Positions 54,848 to 64,000 of a stretch of DNA of 64,000 bases are shown here, one piece after another. Every line of letters begins with the position of its first letter. Within the stretch, counting starts at the first letter, position 1. The position numbers and the translations under genes were made by a program. The DNA comes from Agelas oroides (lineage: Eukaryota > Porifera > Demospongiae > Agelasida > Agelasidae): contig OX422183.1 of NCBI GenBank assembly GCA_949130485.1, forward strand, positions 16,241,812-16,305,811, in the 5' to 3' direction. The notes under the pieces were generated by a model. The model worked only from the letters and a program-made list of their open reading frames with translations. It did no database searches and was not told the origin of the DNA.

Positions 54848-55710
54848 TGTTTTCTTTCCACTTGGTTAGCCTCGTTATACCCCAAGTGGAAAAGAAAAAA
54901 TATATAGTAATCAATTAATGAATGAATGAATGTTGAGAAAAGCCATATGAATGCTTGCACATGCCTACTATTTCAGCCTTTCTCTCCTGGGCCTACTCAA
55001 CTTTGACCATGCAGGCAGCTGGAAGCAGTTATCATTGAAGTATCTATGGTTCAAGCACTAAGGCTGAGAACTAATCCACAGTGAATGCATGAGGCGAAAT
55101 ATTTGCCACCCACAAAAGTGACCTACAGTCACACAGGATTTCACAATGGCCAAGCTAGCTATTTTAACATGCAAAACCTGAACATATGCAGTCTTTTTAA
55201 ACAACCGCTAACCTGAGTTATAATCAAAAGTATTGTCCCTTCAGTGACCACACTGTTACCTGCGACATGCAGCTCTTGAGCCTTGTATAAAGACTAAGGT
55301 ATGTAAACCATTCACAAACTACATACATTTCTGGTACGTAGCAGATTATTGATCCAGCACAGCTACACTGAGCTACAAGTCACTTTGACAGTTCGGTGAA
55401 GTGTGCACTTAGCTACTGGCTTGCTACACTGCAGTACATCCCGTGCATCCACAGCGCTTTTGATGGCAACAGCACTTCTTTAGAACACCGACCAACATCT
55501 TTTCAAGGCCTTTGCATGGTGTTCTTAACAAAACGTAGATGGAGACAGCAGTAGCACATCAATCTTCTGTCCAGCCAGTCAAATATCACGCTATAGCCAT
55601 ATCTAGAAGTTGGCTGGCTTTGTTTATCTAGGTGGCTACAATTATTACCACCAATTAGCATCCTCCTGAGTAGGCAATTAGCATCACTCTATACACAATG
55701 GCTGGGTGTA
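54848..55710 (+). repeat. Family A copy 5
   Basis: Begins with the facing end motifs CTTTCCACTTGG and CCCCAAGTGGAAAAG (54851-54892), then follows the order of 1560-2330 (ATCATTGAAGTATCTA, CCGCTAACCTGAGTTATAAT, GCGCTTTTGATGGCAACAGC). More diverged than the others. 55711-56950 contains a short phrase (CCAGAACAGCCGG) repeated at 55730 and 56405 but no supported gene. Confidence 0.65.
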
Positions 55711-56955
55711 TGGAAAACTCGGAACGCCAGAACAGCCGGAAAGAGCAGAAATTAAAGGAAGTTGGCACATATCCGCAGTAAGCCACGTTCATGTTGGTGA
55801 TGGTACTTTTTCAGCTACCGTATTTATTTAACTAAAACACATGCAAATTAAATCATTTGAGTGAGCATGCATTAAGTTAGACCCACCCATAAATTCCAGG
55901 AATTGAATTTCTTGGGTTAGATTAGATCATGGGTTGCAATTGATTCAAATGTGAAAAATTTTTGGTCATGTAAAGCAAGTTCCTAGCCTTCAGTTCTCAT
56001 TCTTGTCCAGAAGTGAGGTTCTTGATAGACAGTAGCAGCTGCAGCAACAAAAAGTCTTTCAAACTCCAAAGTAGAACATTTATGGGATAACTCTTTTTCC
56101 TGGAAATTGTTCTTGACCAACCTTCATATAAACTGAGTGGGACAACTGAAAGGCTGCTATTGACTGTGGTATGTGGAAGCACCAAGGGGTTACGGAAAAA
56201 CTGGATTGTAATTGACAACAAGAAGAACATCACTTATGAGAGCCGAAAGTGTGCCAGCCGACTATGTGATGTACTGCCGAAACATCATCTGTGTGTGTTT
56301 ACTAGAGTGTACCATGCCCTGCAAGCATCTGAGGATTTCAAGCGCACGATTGTGACATTGGATGGGGAGGGGTGTATGAAAAACCCGGAATGCCAGAATC
56401 GCCAGAACAGCCGGAACAAGCGGAAATTAGGAGCTTGAATCCATGAAGGTATTTCCATACTCACCATCCAATGTCACCATCCAATGTCACAATCCGCACC
56501 TGACTTCCTGATTGCCGCTTCAAGTTGACACAAATAAATACAAGCAGTGTAAGTCGTGACAGTGATGACTTGGAGGGTGAGGGATATATGGTCTAGATTG
56601 ACATACTAATGCAAGCGCTGCTCAGTGCCACAAGTCATATACTAGAAAGATGCTGCATCATCCTGGGGCGACCCTGAGTGAGTAGCAGATTGCATTTGGG
56701 ATGCCCACACAGACATCATGCAACTATTCGTCCAGCCAGACTACACCAGCAGTGCTTAAGAAAGTTGTTCATATCTTGGTTGTGTTGCCTAGATAACTGG
56801 TCATGTACTAGTTATATCACGCCTTTAAGGGATTAGCTTCGTACCCAGGCCGTTCGTCAAAAAAAAAATGGCCTGGTATCCAATGTTTACACACATGCAG
56901 CGGTCACAGTACACTTCTGCAAAATTGTTCAGTTCACGTAGCTAACTCCTTGTCA

Positions 56956-57410
56956 TCATATCCAGAGGAAGTCATGCTCTCCCAGATCAGAAACACAGTC
57001 ATCCGAATCACCATTTCTGCTCTCCCCATCACCCAAGTAGCCATCTTCTTCTGAGTGAGTAGCATAAACTTCTGATGTGGTAACGATAGGACCATCCTTT
57101 TGTGTGTCCTGCGGTATAACTTTTACAACTTTGGCTTTGTTGTCAGATTCCAGTTTTGAGTATTGCTCACCACAAATGATGCCACTGTGTACCTCAATGT
57201 ACTCTTCCTTGCCAGCTCTCTTAAGTCCTCCGCTTTTCCCATCAGCAGCCTCATCTCATACTGTTGTCTCACCGTACCCTTTTATGCTATAAATGTTGAC
57301 AGCTTGAATTCAGATTTGTCAGGGGTGTCGCATTCTATTCCACTCAGGGAATGTCCAGCCACCTTATGATATGGTTGTCTGCTGAAAAAATGTCCTCCTT
57401 ATAGGGCGCA
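56956..57410 (-). pseudogene. Unassigned coding remnant
   Basis: On the minus strand one frame reads VAGHSLSGIECDTPDKSEFK and, after a stop, RQQYEMRLLMGKAEDLREL. A frame change near 57205 leads into EEYIEVHSGIICGEQYSKLE, VVKVIPQDTQKDGPIVTTSE and an acidic end GDSDDCVSDLGEHDFLWI with TGA at 56956-56958. The amino-acid composition and the continuity of sense across the shift look like a once-coding exon. I do not recognise the family. At least one stop and one frameshift are present. Confidence 0.4.
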
Positions 57411-57869
57411 GGGTGGAGAAATCAAAACTCCATCTGTTCCTAGCAACTCACACTATCATGTCGACCTTCACTGCATCAGAGTTGCTGAGCCTAACTTCAT
57501 GCCTGGAGAATTGCTTATTCCAAATTATGTACATTTATGCCTTACTGACGGTCATAATTAAGCACTTGATTTATTCCATGCTTGGCATCTACATTTAGAG
57601 ATAACATTTAAGTAGCCACTCAGTATTTTTTCTGCTTAGCATTCAGCACACTGGTAATGTTTTGCTACCCTACTATGCTTTTGTAACATGACGTTGACTC
57701 TCAGGTTTTGATTACTTTGTATCGCTATTTGCTGGAACATAAAATGTCTCGTATCACTTCATGAAGAACATTATCCGCAGATTACTAAGAGAAAGCCAGA
57801 CCAACTACCACCATGGCATAAAAAGGGTGCATTCTATTTCAGAAGAGGTTGGACATAAAATCTTAAGCT

Positions 57870-58075
57870 GTGTTTAAACGATGAGAATATGCGATTTTTT
57901 TAAACCACTGCTAACCTGAGTTACTAGTGAGATGATTCATCGTCTTGGGGCGAGCCTAAACGAGCAGCACACTGCTGGTTTACTAATTTGTCGCATATAG
58001 TAGGATTTGTCACTAAATACTGTTTAAGTCTAATATTTCAAAATGCATAACAAACAAACAAACAAACAAACAAGT
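57870..58075. repeat. Family A scrap, Helitron-like 5' scrap and (CAAA)n
   Basis: GATGAGAATATGCGATTTTT and AACCACTGCTAACCTGAGTT (57880-57920) are from family A. CTTGGGGCGAGCCTAAACGA (57944) resembles the start of the 627-bp Helitron derivative. 58048-58074 is an (ACAA)n microsatellite. Confidence 0.5.
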
Positions 58076-58667
58076 AGCTAAGTCCTCACCAGAGACAGCC
58101 ATGTATCACACATGCCAGCCATTTCTCCAGCCAGGACAGCTAATGTAGCTACACATGCATGGATTAAGCCTGAAATCATGAGCTGAATTTATGGTGTTTA
58201 TGAGTGTCGTTCATGCCATGATGGCTCTTATCTGAAGCGACCTCAATTCCATGTTGTTGCAAGGCTGCATATATGACAGTGTATCTGGCCTCATTCCTTC
58301 ATTTCACAGCAAGTTCAAAGTTTATTAATTCAATTAAAATTTATGCGCATGCCCTTTTGTACCATGTTCACGTGACCCCTTTGGCCTCATTTTTTGCTCG
58401 CAAATAGTGATGCTTCGTCAGATGTTGCCTCAGTGTCTGTGAAAGTGGCAGAGCAACGCCAGAATCTCGTTTGAGGGGTGTTAGACTACAGGGGATGCAG
58501 ACGCAGCTAAAACAGGGACCCTTCGTAGGCTGCAGTTTGCGGGAAATGAGCTTCTCGATGTTCTCCATCCTGGCGCCAAATGTGGGTGCGAATCCCGTTC
58601 CGATTCCAAGGACCACCCCGAACTCAAACTCTGACCCAGTCAGTGGACCTGGGAAATCAATCAACCT

Positions 58668-58823
58668 ATGTCAGCGACACCCGCCAACCTGATCAGCGCA
58701 CCCCAACCTCAACTGCCCCCGGGCGTGTTCCTCATGCCGGCAGTGCCTCAAGCCCAAGGGGCGGCATATCCTCCCGCCTTCTGGCACACCTTTCTGTCAA
58801 CTTCCATGCTGCAACCTACACCA
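58668..58823 (+). CDS. Possible exon, Pro/Ala/Gln-rich
   Basis: ATG 58668 opens MSATPANLISAPQPQLPPGV and GAAYPPAFWHTFLSTSMLQP, ending at a donor-like CCAGCAG|GTATAA (58823). The region is less A/T-rich than its surroundings and looks protein-like, but I cannot find a partner exon, and an overlapping minus-strand ORF (58368-58664) competes. Unrecognised. Confidence 0.3.
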
Positions 58824-59165
58824 GCAGGTATAATTCAGAAAAAGGAAGTTCACATAAAGCCTGCTGCCCTCTGGAAACAAATTTAATGAAAGCACATACA
58901 GTGCAAAACCCTCGGCGTTTGATGTGTGTTTTGGTTCATTGAGTGATAATAATGAAATGAAAATGTTCAACTTTAAAAATTTTGTGCTATAACTGGCAAT
59001 AACCCTGTCATTAGGCTCTTATGTAATGTTATTATGCTGACATGGGAAAGCATAGCTATGCCAGTATAACGTCCCAAGGTGTATAGCGCGGTGTGAGGAT
59101 TATATAAATAAACATCCTCCACGTTATTTATAACTGGGTTAACTAGCTAGCTAGCTAGCTTAAAG

Positions 59166-59402
59166 CTAGAACGTGAGCAAATGTGCAAGCAGCAGGAATG
59201 CAATATGCATAGCACGCGCGCGTGCGTGCATAAACATGTATGTATCACGTGTGCCAGCATAGTGCCAGGTCAGCAGATACACAACGATGAAAGCCAAGAA
59301 GCTTTCGAGGATAGTGGCTATTTTTAGTAAGATCAGTGACAAGTCAGTCGTGTTATAGGAGCTATCGCTATCCCTACACACTAGTCTGTCTCTTTTGTCC
59401 AT
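59166..59402 (-). CDS. Possible small membrane protein ORF
   Basis: ATG 59402, 78 codons. An N-terminal polar stretch (DKRDRLVCRDSDSSYNTTD) is followed by one hydrophobic helix (LILLKIATILESFLAFIVVY). The 3' half runs through a repetitive CGCGCGTGCG stretch and is less credible. It could be the first exon of a membrane protein. Unrecognised. Confidence 0.25.
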   Translation of the reverse strand: MDKRDRLVCRDSDSSYNTTDLSLILLKIATILESFLAFIVVYLLTWHYAGTRDTYMFMHARARAMHIAFLLLAHLLTF

Positions 59403-59586
59403 CGAGAGCTCGTCATCATCATCAAGAAGCCAGGAAGGCAGTGGTGGTCAGAAAATCACGCCAGAACTTTTGAACGAAGCGTTTTCAGCGAAAGCCACAC
59501 GACTAAAATCTTGAAAATGCCATAAACAACCCTATGACACCTCACTTGAGACGTATAAACGAGGTATGTAGCTGCTAGTGTGGTAA

Positions 59587-59600
59587 CAGACAGACAGACA

Positions 59601-59643
<43 letters not shown>
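59587..59643. repeat. (CAGA)n(CA)n microsatellite
   Basis: Four CAGA units followed by about 21 CA units. Confidence 0.9.
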
Positions 59644-59645
<2 letters not shown>

Positions 59646-59689
59646 CGACTACTGTAACCCCGCATGCACGCCGAGGATTAAATATTGGG

Positions 59690-60010
59690 CAGGTACATTG
59701 GCCTAGGCCTAAAAGGGTACATCAGCCTCTATGCTGCCACCCTAGATAACCATGCAATAATATAGAGGGCACACCAGCCACTCAGGCTGCCGCCCTAATT
59801 GCCTTCTGGCTGAGGGCACACCAACCTCAGACAGCTGCCCTAACAACCAATGCCAAGAGCAAACAGGTCTCAGTTCCTTTCCCTAACAACCAATACCATG
59901 CATAAAGGGCACACTGGCCACAACCCTAGATGGCCAATGCTGTAGAAGGTGCACCAGTCCATCGGCAGAACCCTAGAAGCCCAGTCCCCCCCCTTTTTTC
60001 GTTCCCCTTG
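59690..60010. repeat. Degenerate GGGCACACC repeats before DIRS gag
   Basis: GGGCACACCAGCC, GGGCACACCAACC, GGGCACACTGGCC and similar phrases recur about every 50-60 bp, alternating with CTGCC(A/G)CCCTA. They probably form the left terminal or leader region of the DIRS-like element, ending about 35 bp before its gag ATG. Confidence 0.55.
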
Positions 60011-60045
60011 GGACTGTAACTAGGCCAGCACACCCATATAAGTTG

Positions 60046-61557
60046 ATGATCCCAGCATTTACCTTGAGATTTATTCCGGCTGCAGGTGCAGGGCTGGCAG
60101 CCCAGGAGTTACATCCTTCGGAAATAGTGGTGAAGAAACAGGGACCCGAATCTTCTCATGCAGACCCCGCAGCTAAAAGGCGGCGATATTTTAAACCGGA
60201 GGACTCAGACAGTGACTCTGAATCTGAAGAGGTCTTTGATCTGGAGTCATACTATGACTCAGCAACAGAAGATAGGACGGCAGAAGACGTACAGACGTTT
60301 ATATCAGTTGCTTTTAAAAGGTGCCTCTCTCATCAGAAGAGGAAGGAACTAGCAAGAGAATTTCCAAAGCCGCAGGCAGTCAAAGCTCCTGAAACAGACC
60401 CCCTTCTTGCAGATTTCCTTGGCAAGCGTTACCCAGAGCAGCAGGACAAACAGCTTGCCAGGGTCCAAACCTCGATCCTTGCAGCCTGCGCCCCTCTAAC
60501 AGACCTGTGGTCCAGGTTGTGTGATCAGGGGCTGTCAGGAGAGGAAGATGAGCTAATCCCAGTAGAGGAAGTTTTAAAAGTCATTCGAGCTTCTCTTGCA
60601 CTCATTGGGAACTCCTCCAATTACATTTCCCAGTTGAGAAGGAAGACCATCATCGAAGCCCTGCCAGCAGACAAGGCTAACTTAGCCAAGATTATGAAAC
60701 AGGTTTGCAAGAGGCAGATTGAGAACTCCAGCTCAGAGCTCTTTGGAGATCAGGCCATCAAGGCAGTGAAAAGGCGGCGATATTTTAAACCGGAGGACTC
60801 AGACAGTGACTCTGAATCTGAAGAGGTCTTTGATCTGGAGTCATACTATGACTCAGCAACAGAAGATAGGACGGCAGAAGACGTACAGACGTTTATATCA
60901 GTTGCTTTTAAAAGGTGCCTCTCTCATCAGAAGAGGAAGGAACTAGCAAGAGAATTTCCAAAGCCGCAGGCAGTCAAAGCTCCTGAAACAGACCCCCTTC
61001 TTGCAGATTTCCTTGGCAAGCGTTACCCAGAGCAGCAGGACAAACAGCTTGCCAGGGTCCAAACCTCGATCCTTGCAGCCTGCGCCCCTCTAACAGACCT
61101 GTGGTCCAGGTTGTGTGATCAGGGGCTGTCAGGAGAGGAAGATGAGCTAATCCCAGTAGAGGAAGTTTTAAAAGTCATTCGAGCTTCTCTTGCACTCATT
61201 GGGAACTCCTCCAATTACATTTCCCAGTTGAGAAGGAAGACCATCATCGAAGCCCTGCCAGCAGACAAGGCTAACTTAGCCAAGATTATGAAACAGGTTT
61301 GCAAGAGGCAGATTGAGAACTCCAGCTCAGAGCTCTTTGGAGATCAGGCCATCAAGGCAGTGTCAGAAAGGGTCAATACCTTGGAGACCTTTTCGAAGAC
61401 AGCATCCAAATCAGAGGTGAAACTCAGACAGCAGTCTAAACATTTTTTTCGAGGGGGCCCGCCCACCAAGTACGTGGGCGGTCCAGGCGCAACAGGAGCA
61501 CCGTACATTCCACTCAGAGACAGTTCTGTCAGAGTCAGCGGCAGGTCTCAACCTTGA
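60046..61557 (+). CDS. DIRS-like gag protein with duplicated domain
   Basis: ATG 60046, 503 codons, TGA at 61555-61557. A short N-terminus is followed by a 198-residue unit (starting KRRRYFKPEDSDSDSESEEV, ending SSELFGDQAIKAV) that appears twice in direct tandem with no visible difference. The tail is basic (RQQSKHFFRGGPP). The unit has an acidic Ser/Asp patch that resembles a phosphorylated region and helical segments (RAAL-like LIPVEEVLKVIRASLALIGN). DIRS ORF1 proteins are thought to package the RNA. A single-copy version would be about 305 residues, closer to expectation, so the doubled form is unusual. Confidence 0.65.
   Translation: MIPAFTLRFIPAAGAGLAAQELHPSEIVVKKQGPESSHADPAAKRRRYFKPEDSDSDSESEEVFDLESYYDSATEDRTAEDVQTFISVAFKRCLSHQKRKELAREFPKPQAVKAPETDPLLADFLGKRYPEQQDKQLARVQTSILAACAPLTDLWSRLCDQGLSGEEDELIPVEEVLKVIRASLALIGNSSNYISQLRRKTIIEALPADKANLAKIMKQVCKRQIENSSSELFGDQAIKAVKRRRYFKPEDSDSDSESEEVFDLESYYDSATEDRTAEDVQTFISVAFKRCLSHQKRKELAREFPKPQAVKAPETDPLLADFLGKRYPEQQDKQLARVQTSILAACAPLTDLWSRLCDQGLSGEEDELIPVEEVLKVIRASLALIGNSSNYISQLRRKTIIEALPADKANLAKIMKQVCKRQIENSSSELFGDQAIKAVSERVNTLETFSKTASKSEVKLRQQSKHFFRGGPPTKYVGGPGATGAPYIPLRDSSVRVSGRSQP
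60175..61362 (+). repeat. Perfect 594-bp tandem duplication in gag
   Basis: 60175-60768 and 60769-61362 appear identical base for base by reading the lines side by side. 594 bp is 198 codons, so the frame is kept. Either a very recent unequal event or an assembly error. Confidence 0.85.
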
Positions 61558-61582
61558 GTTTTCAACCCCAGGTACCGAACCA

Positions 61583-63370
61583 GTGCACCTTTCAGGAAAG
61601 GGGGAAGCTCACAGCTGTTCAGGAAGCCCCATACCCAATCAAACCAGTACCGCTGGGGTCAGCCCAGCCAGTAGGAGGGAAGTTGAGATATCATCTAACT
61701 CAGTGGAGAGAAATTTCCAACGCAAATTGGATAGTACAAGCAGCCAGAGGTTATCGACTAGAGTTAGTACGTCACCCCCTTTCAACCCCCCTCCACGGCA
61801 GCCCCGATTATCTGTAGAGCAGCAGGAAATACTAGATCTGGAGGTGCACAATCTGTTGCAGAAAAGAGTGATAGAGGAATATCACAACCAAGGAGGTTTC
61901 TACAGCTCCCCTTTTATCGTCCCCAAAAAGGATGGCGGATGGCGAACTATCATCAATCTGAAAAGGTTGAACAGGCACCTGCGGGTTCAGCATTTCAAGA
62001 TGGAATCAATATACTCGGTCAGGGATGTCCTCCACAGAGGGGACTGGATGGCCAAGTTGGACCTCCTGGATGCCTACCTTACAGTGCCCATATTCCACCC
62101 TCACAGAAGATTCCTAAGGTTTCAATGGAGAGCACAGGCATACCAGTTCCAGTGCCTTCCTTTGGGGTTGGCCACGGCTCCCAGAGTCTTTACAAAACTC
62201 TTGAGGCCGGTAGTGACTTCAACCCAAAGAATAGAGTTCTTGGGGTTCAAGGTGGATTCGAACACCATGCACCTCTACCTTCCACACAAGAAGCTGGAGA
62301 TCAGGAAGGAATGCAAGAGTGTGAGAGCTCAAGGCCACCTGACAGTCAGAAGGCTAGCACACCTGATTGGCCTGCTTACCTCTACAATCCCAGCAGTGCT
62401 ACCAGCACCACTACACTACCGAGCACTGCAGCGTCTCAAGGGGAAAGCGTTAAGAAACAGTCGCCACTGCTACAACACTGTAATCCCCCTGGACGAGGGT
62501 GCCCTGAAGGATCTAGACTGGTGGATAGTTCATGCAACAGGATCCAATAGCAAGCCTATCAAGCTCCCAAAGGCAGAGAGAATGATGGAGTCCGATGCTT
62601 CGACAACAGGTTGGGGAGCCAGCTGCCAGGGAGTCCAGACAGGGGGCCCATGGGATCAGAAGGAAGCCCAGATGCATATCAATTGGTTGGAGTTAAAGGC
62701 AGCCTTCCTAGCCTTGGAAACTTTGCAGCGAACCGGACGAACATGCATGTCCTAATGCTGCTGGACAACCGAACTGCAATTGCCTTAATAAACAAAAAGG
62801 GAAGTCCGCACTCAAAACCATTATCAGATCTGGCAGTTCAGCTCTGGGAGTGGTGTCTGGCGAGGGGTATCACAGTAAGAGCCAAACACATTCCGGGAGC
62901 GGAGAATGTCAGGGCAGATCGGGAGTCGGGATCCCAGTGACTGGAGGATGGATTCCAAAGTATTTCAACAAATTTTCAACCGGTGGGGACCGCTGCAAGA
63001 GGATTTGTTTGCAGCGAGACACAATGCACAGTTACCTCGGTACTTCAGCTTCAAGCCAGACCCAGGAGCAGTGGCAGTGGATGCCTTCGCTCAGGACTGG
63101 TCGGGTCTGACTCCATATGCCTTCACGCCTTTTCTAATGGTAGGGAGATGTCTACAGAAGATCAGAGAGGAGAAGGTCGAGAAAGCAGTGATAGTGATCC
63201 CTCTATGGAGGAGCCAAGCATGGTACCCTCTACTCCTCCACATGAGCATCAGCAATCCCTGCCTTCTTCCACAGTCGAAGGATCTGCTAACGAACCCTCA
63301 GGGAGATCCGCATCCCCTCATCGTTCGGGGAGAACTCATTCTGATCGCCTGGCAGGTGTCCGGCAATCCT
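61583..63370 (+). pseudogene. DIRS-like reverse transcriptase / RNase H, mutated
   Basis: Reverse transcriptase motifs: SSPFIVPKKDGGWRTIINLK, MAKLDLLDAYLTVPI (motif A) and FQCLPLGLATAPRVFTKLL (motif B). After LLRPVV the sequence jumps to TSTQRIEFLGF, so the segment that holds the YLDD motif in relatives is missing in frame (near 62220). RNase H follows: MMESDASTTGWGAS, INWLELKAAFLAL, then a frameshift near 62745 into MLLDNRTAIALINKKG and HIPGAENVRADRES, and another near 62930 into WRMDSKVFQQIFNRWGPLQE and the methylase-like VAVDAFAQDWSGLTP region. Loss of the catalytic motif makes it inactive as a polymerase. Confidence 0.8.
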
Positions 63371-64000
63371 TGGAGAGTAGAGGAATATCAGAGAAAGCAG
63401 TCAGTCTTATCTGTGCTTCCTGGAGACGGGGGACTGAGAAGTCCTACTCTTCGGCTTGGGGACTGTGGCAAAGCTGGTGCAGTAAGGGGCATATTGATCC
63501 TCTTTCAGCATCTCTGAGCGACATAGCCAACTTTCTTTCTTCAGAATTCGAGAATGGTAAACAGTACTCCGCTCTCAACACCTACCGTTCTGCAATATCA
63601 GCTACTCACCCCCCAATCGAGGGTTATCCAGTGGGACAACATCCTATTGTCTGCAGGCTGCTTCAAGGGATGTTCAATGAACGCCCCCTCAACCAAGGTA
63701 CCAGAATGTCTGGGATGTCGGGGTTGTTGTAGAGTTCTTGAAATCAATGGCCCCAAACGAGGCTCTACATTACAAGGATCTCACAATGAAGTTGGCGGCA
63801 CTTATGGCCATCACCAGTGCTGATAGAGCCTCCGATCTTCAAGCATTGGATAGGAGATTCCTTCAAAAAACTCCTGGTGGGATGTTGTTCAGGGTACCAG
63901 GTCTGACCAAGACCAGAAGGTCAGGAGGGCCCAGGGAGGTACTGTATCCAAAGTTGGTTTTAGATGCCAAAATCTGCCCAGTGAACGTTCTGTCACTATA
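62983..64000 (+). pseudogene. DIRS-like tyrosine recombinase, partial
   Basis: It overlaps the reverse transcriptase/RNase H reading in another frame, as is normal for DIRS. It reads RLAGVRQSLESRGISEKAVS and TEKSYSSAWGLWQSWCSKGH (core-binding domain). A one-base loss in a C-run near 63685 shifts frame, and translation resumes as QPRYQNVWDVGVVVEFLKS. ITSADRASDLQALDRRFLQK carries the first catalytic arginine. The window ends before the H-x-x-R and tyrosine boxes. Confidence 0.75.

Larger units (their letters stand above)
59690..64000 (+). mobile_element. DIRS-like retroelement, 3' end beyond window
   Basis: Order: leader repeats, gag-like ORF, reverse transcriptase/RNase H, and an overlapping tyrosine-recombinase ORF that runs off the right edge. 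Use of a tyrosine recombinase instead of an integrase and overlapping ORFs defines DIRS-type elements. Terminal repeats cannot be paired because the 3' end is missing. Confidence 0.8.

Noticed and set aside
61939-62550. 203-aa ORF overlapping DIRS reverse transcriptase
   Set aside because: Off-frame shadow; the reverse transcriptase motifs are in the other frame.

Overview
This window looks like repeat-rich nuclear DNA of a non-vertebrate metazoan. It has spliced immunoglobulin-like exons, introns as short as about 70 bp, and a mixture of transposon classes (Helitron, pogo, IS3EU-like integrase, tyrosine recombinase, Penelope-like, DIRS-like, foldback and many MITEs). A demosponge is my best guess and a cnidarian is the alternative. 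The guess rests on family recognition and compact introns; no marker in the window fixes the taxon. There are no operons, rRNA genes or CRISPR arrays.

Layout. 1-11300: dispersed repeats, MITEs (one with TA, one with 8-bp target duplications), a 0.9-kb foldback element, and a decayed tyrosine-recombinase gene. 11344-19124: a nest of three elements: a non-coding repeat (family A, minus strand) holds a pogo-type transposon (11551-18298), which in turn holds a 4.5-kb IS3EU-like integrase transposon (12101-16586) flanked by TGGATG duplications. The pogo element carries a broken transposase and an intact HIRAN-domain ORF. The inner element carries an intact integrase and a decayed RING-finger gene. 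19485-21715: an intact 492-aa tyrosine recombinase inside a TA-flanked, inverted-repeat-bounded unit. 23920-25386: two phase-1 Ig-like exons on the minus strand, the only host-type gene I can support. 27460-30480: a Penelope-like retroelement with reverse transcriptase and GIY-YIG endonuclease. 30700-37000: palindromic elements, a 75-bp minisatellite and a second, decayed Penelope-like reverse transcriptase. 37015-38580: another family A copy, split by a 0.6-kb Helitron derivative. 39090-40532: an unassigned coding gene with one in-frame stop.

42771-50930 is the highlight: an apparently complete Helitron. Its Rep-helicase (HUH nuclease plus PIF1 helicase) is preceded by an array of about a dozen near-identical 69-bp exons, each followed by a roughly 70-bp intron, all in the same splice phase. 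Spliced together they would give an Arg/Glu-rich 23-residue repeat. A convergent RPA-like single-strand DNA-binding gene lies at its 3' side. Two short copies nearby (37574-38183 and 42144-42770) share parts of its terminal structure.

50931-59690 is mostly repeats with a decayed HIRAN fragment and unassigned coding remnants. 59690-64000 is a DIRS-like retroelement running off the window, with gag (carrying a perfect 594-bp internal duplication), reverse transcriptase/RNase H and a tyrosine recombinase. All three reverse transcriptases in the window have a damaged YxDD motif, whereas the Helitron Rep-helicase, IS3EU-like integrase, tyrosine recombinase, RPA-like and HIRAN ORFs are open. Many coordinates for repeat edges are by-eye estimates.
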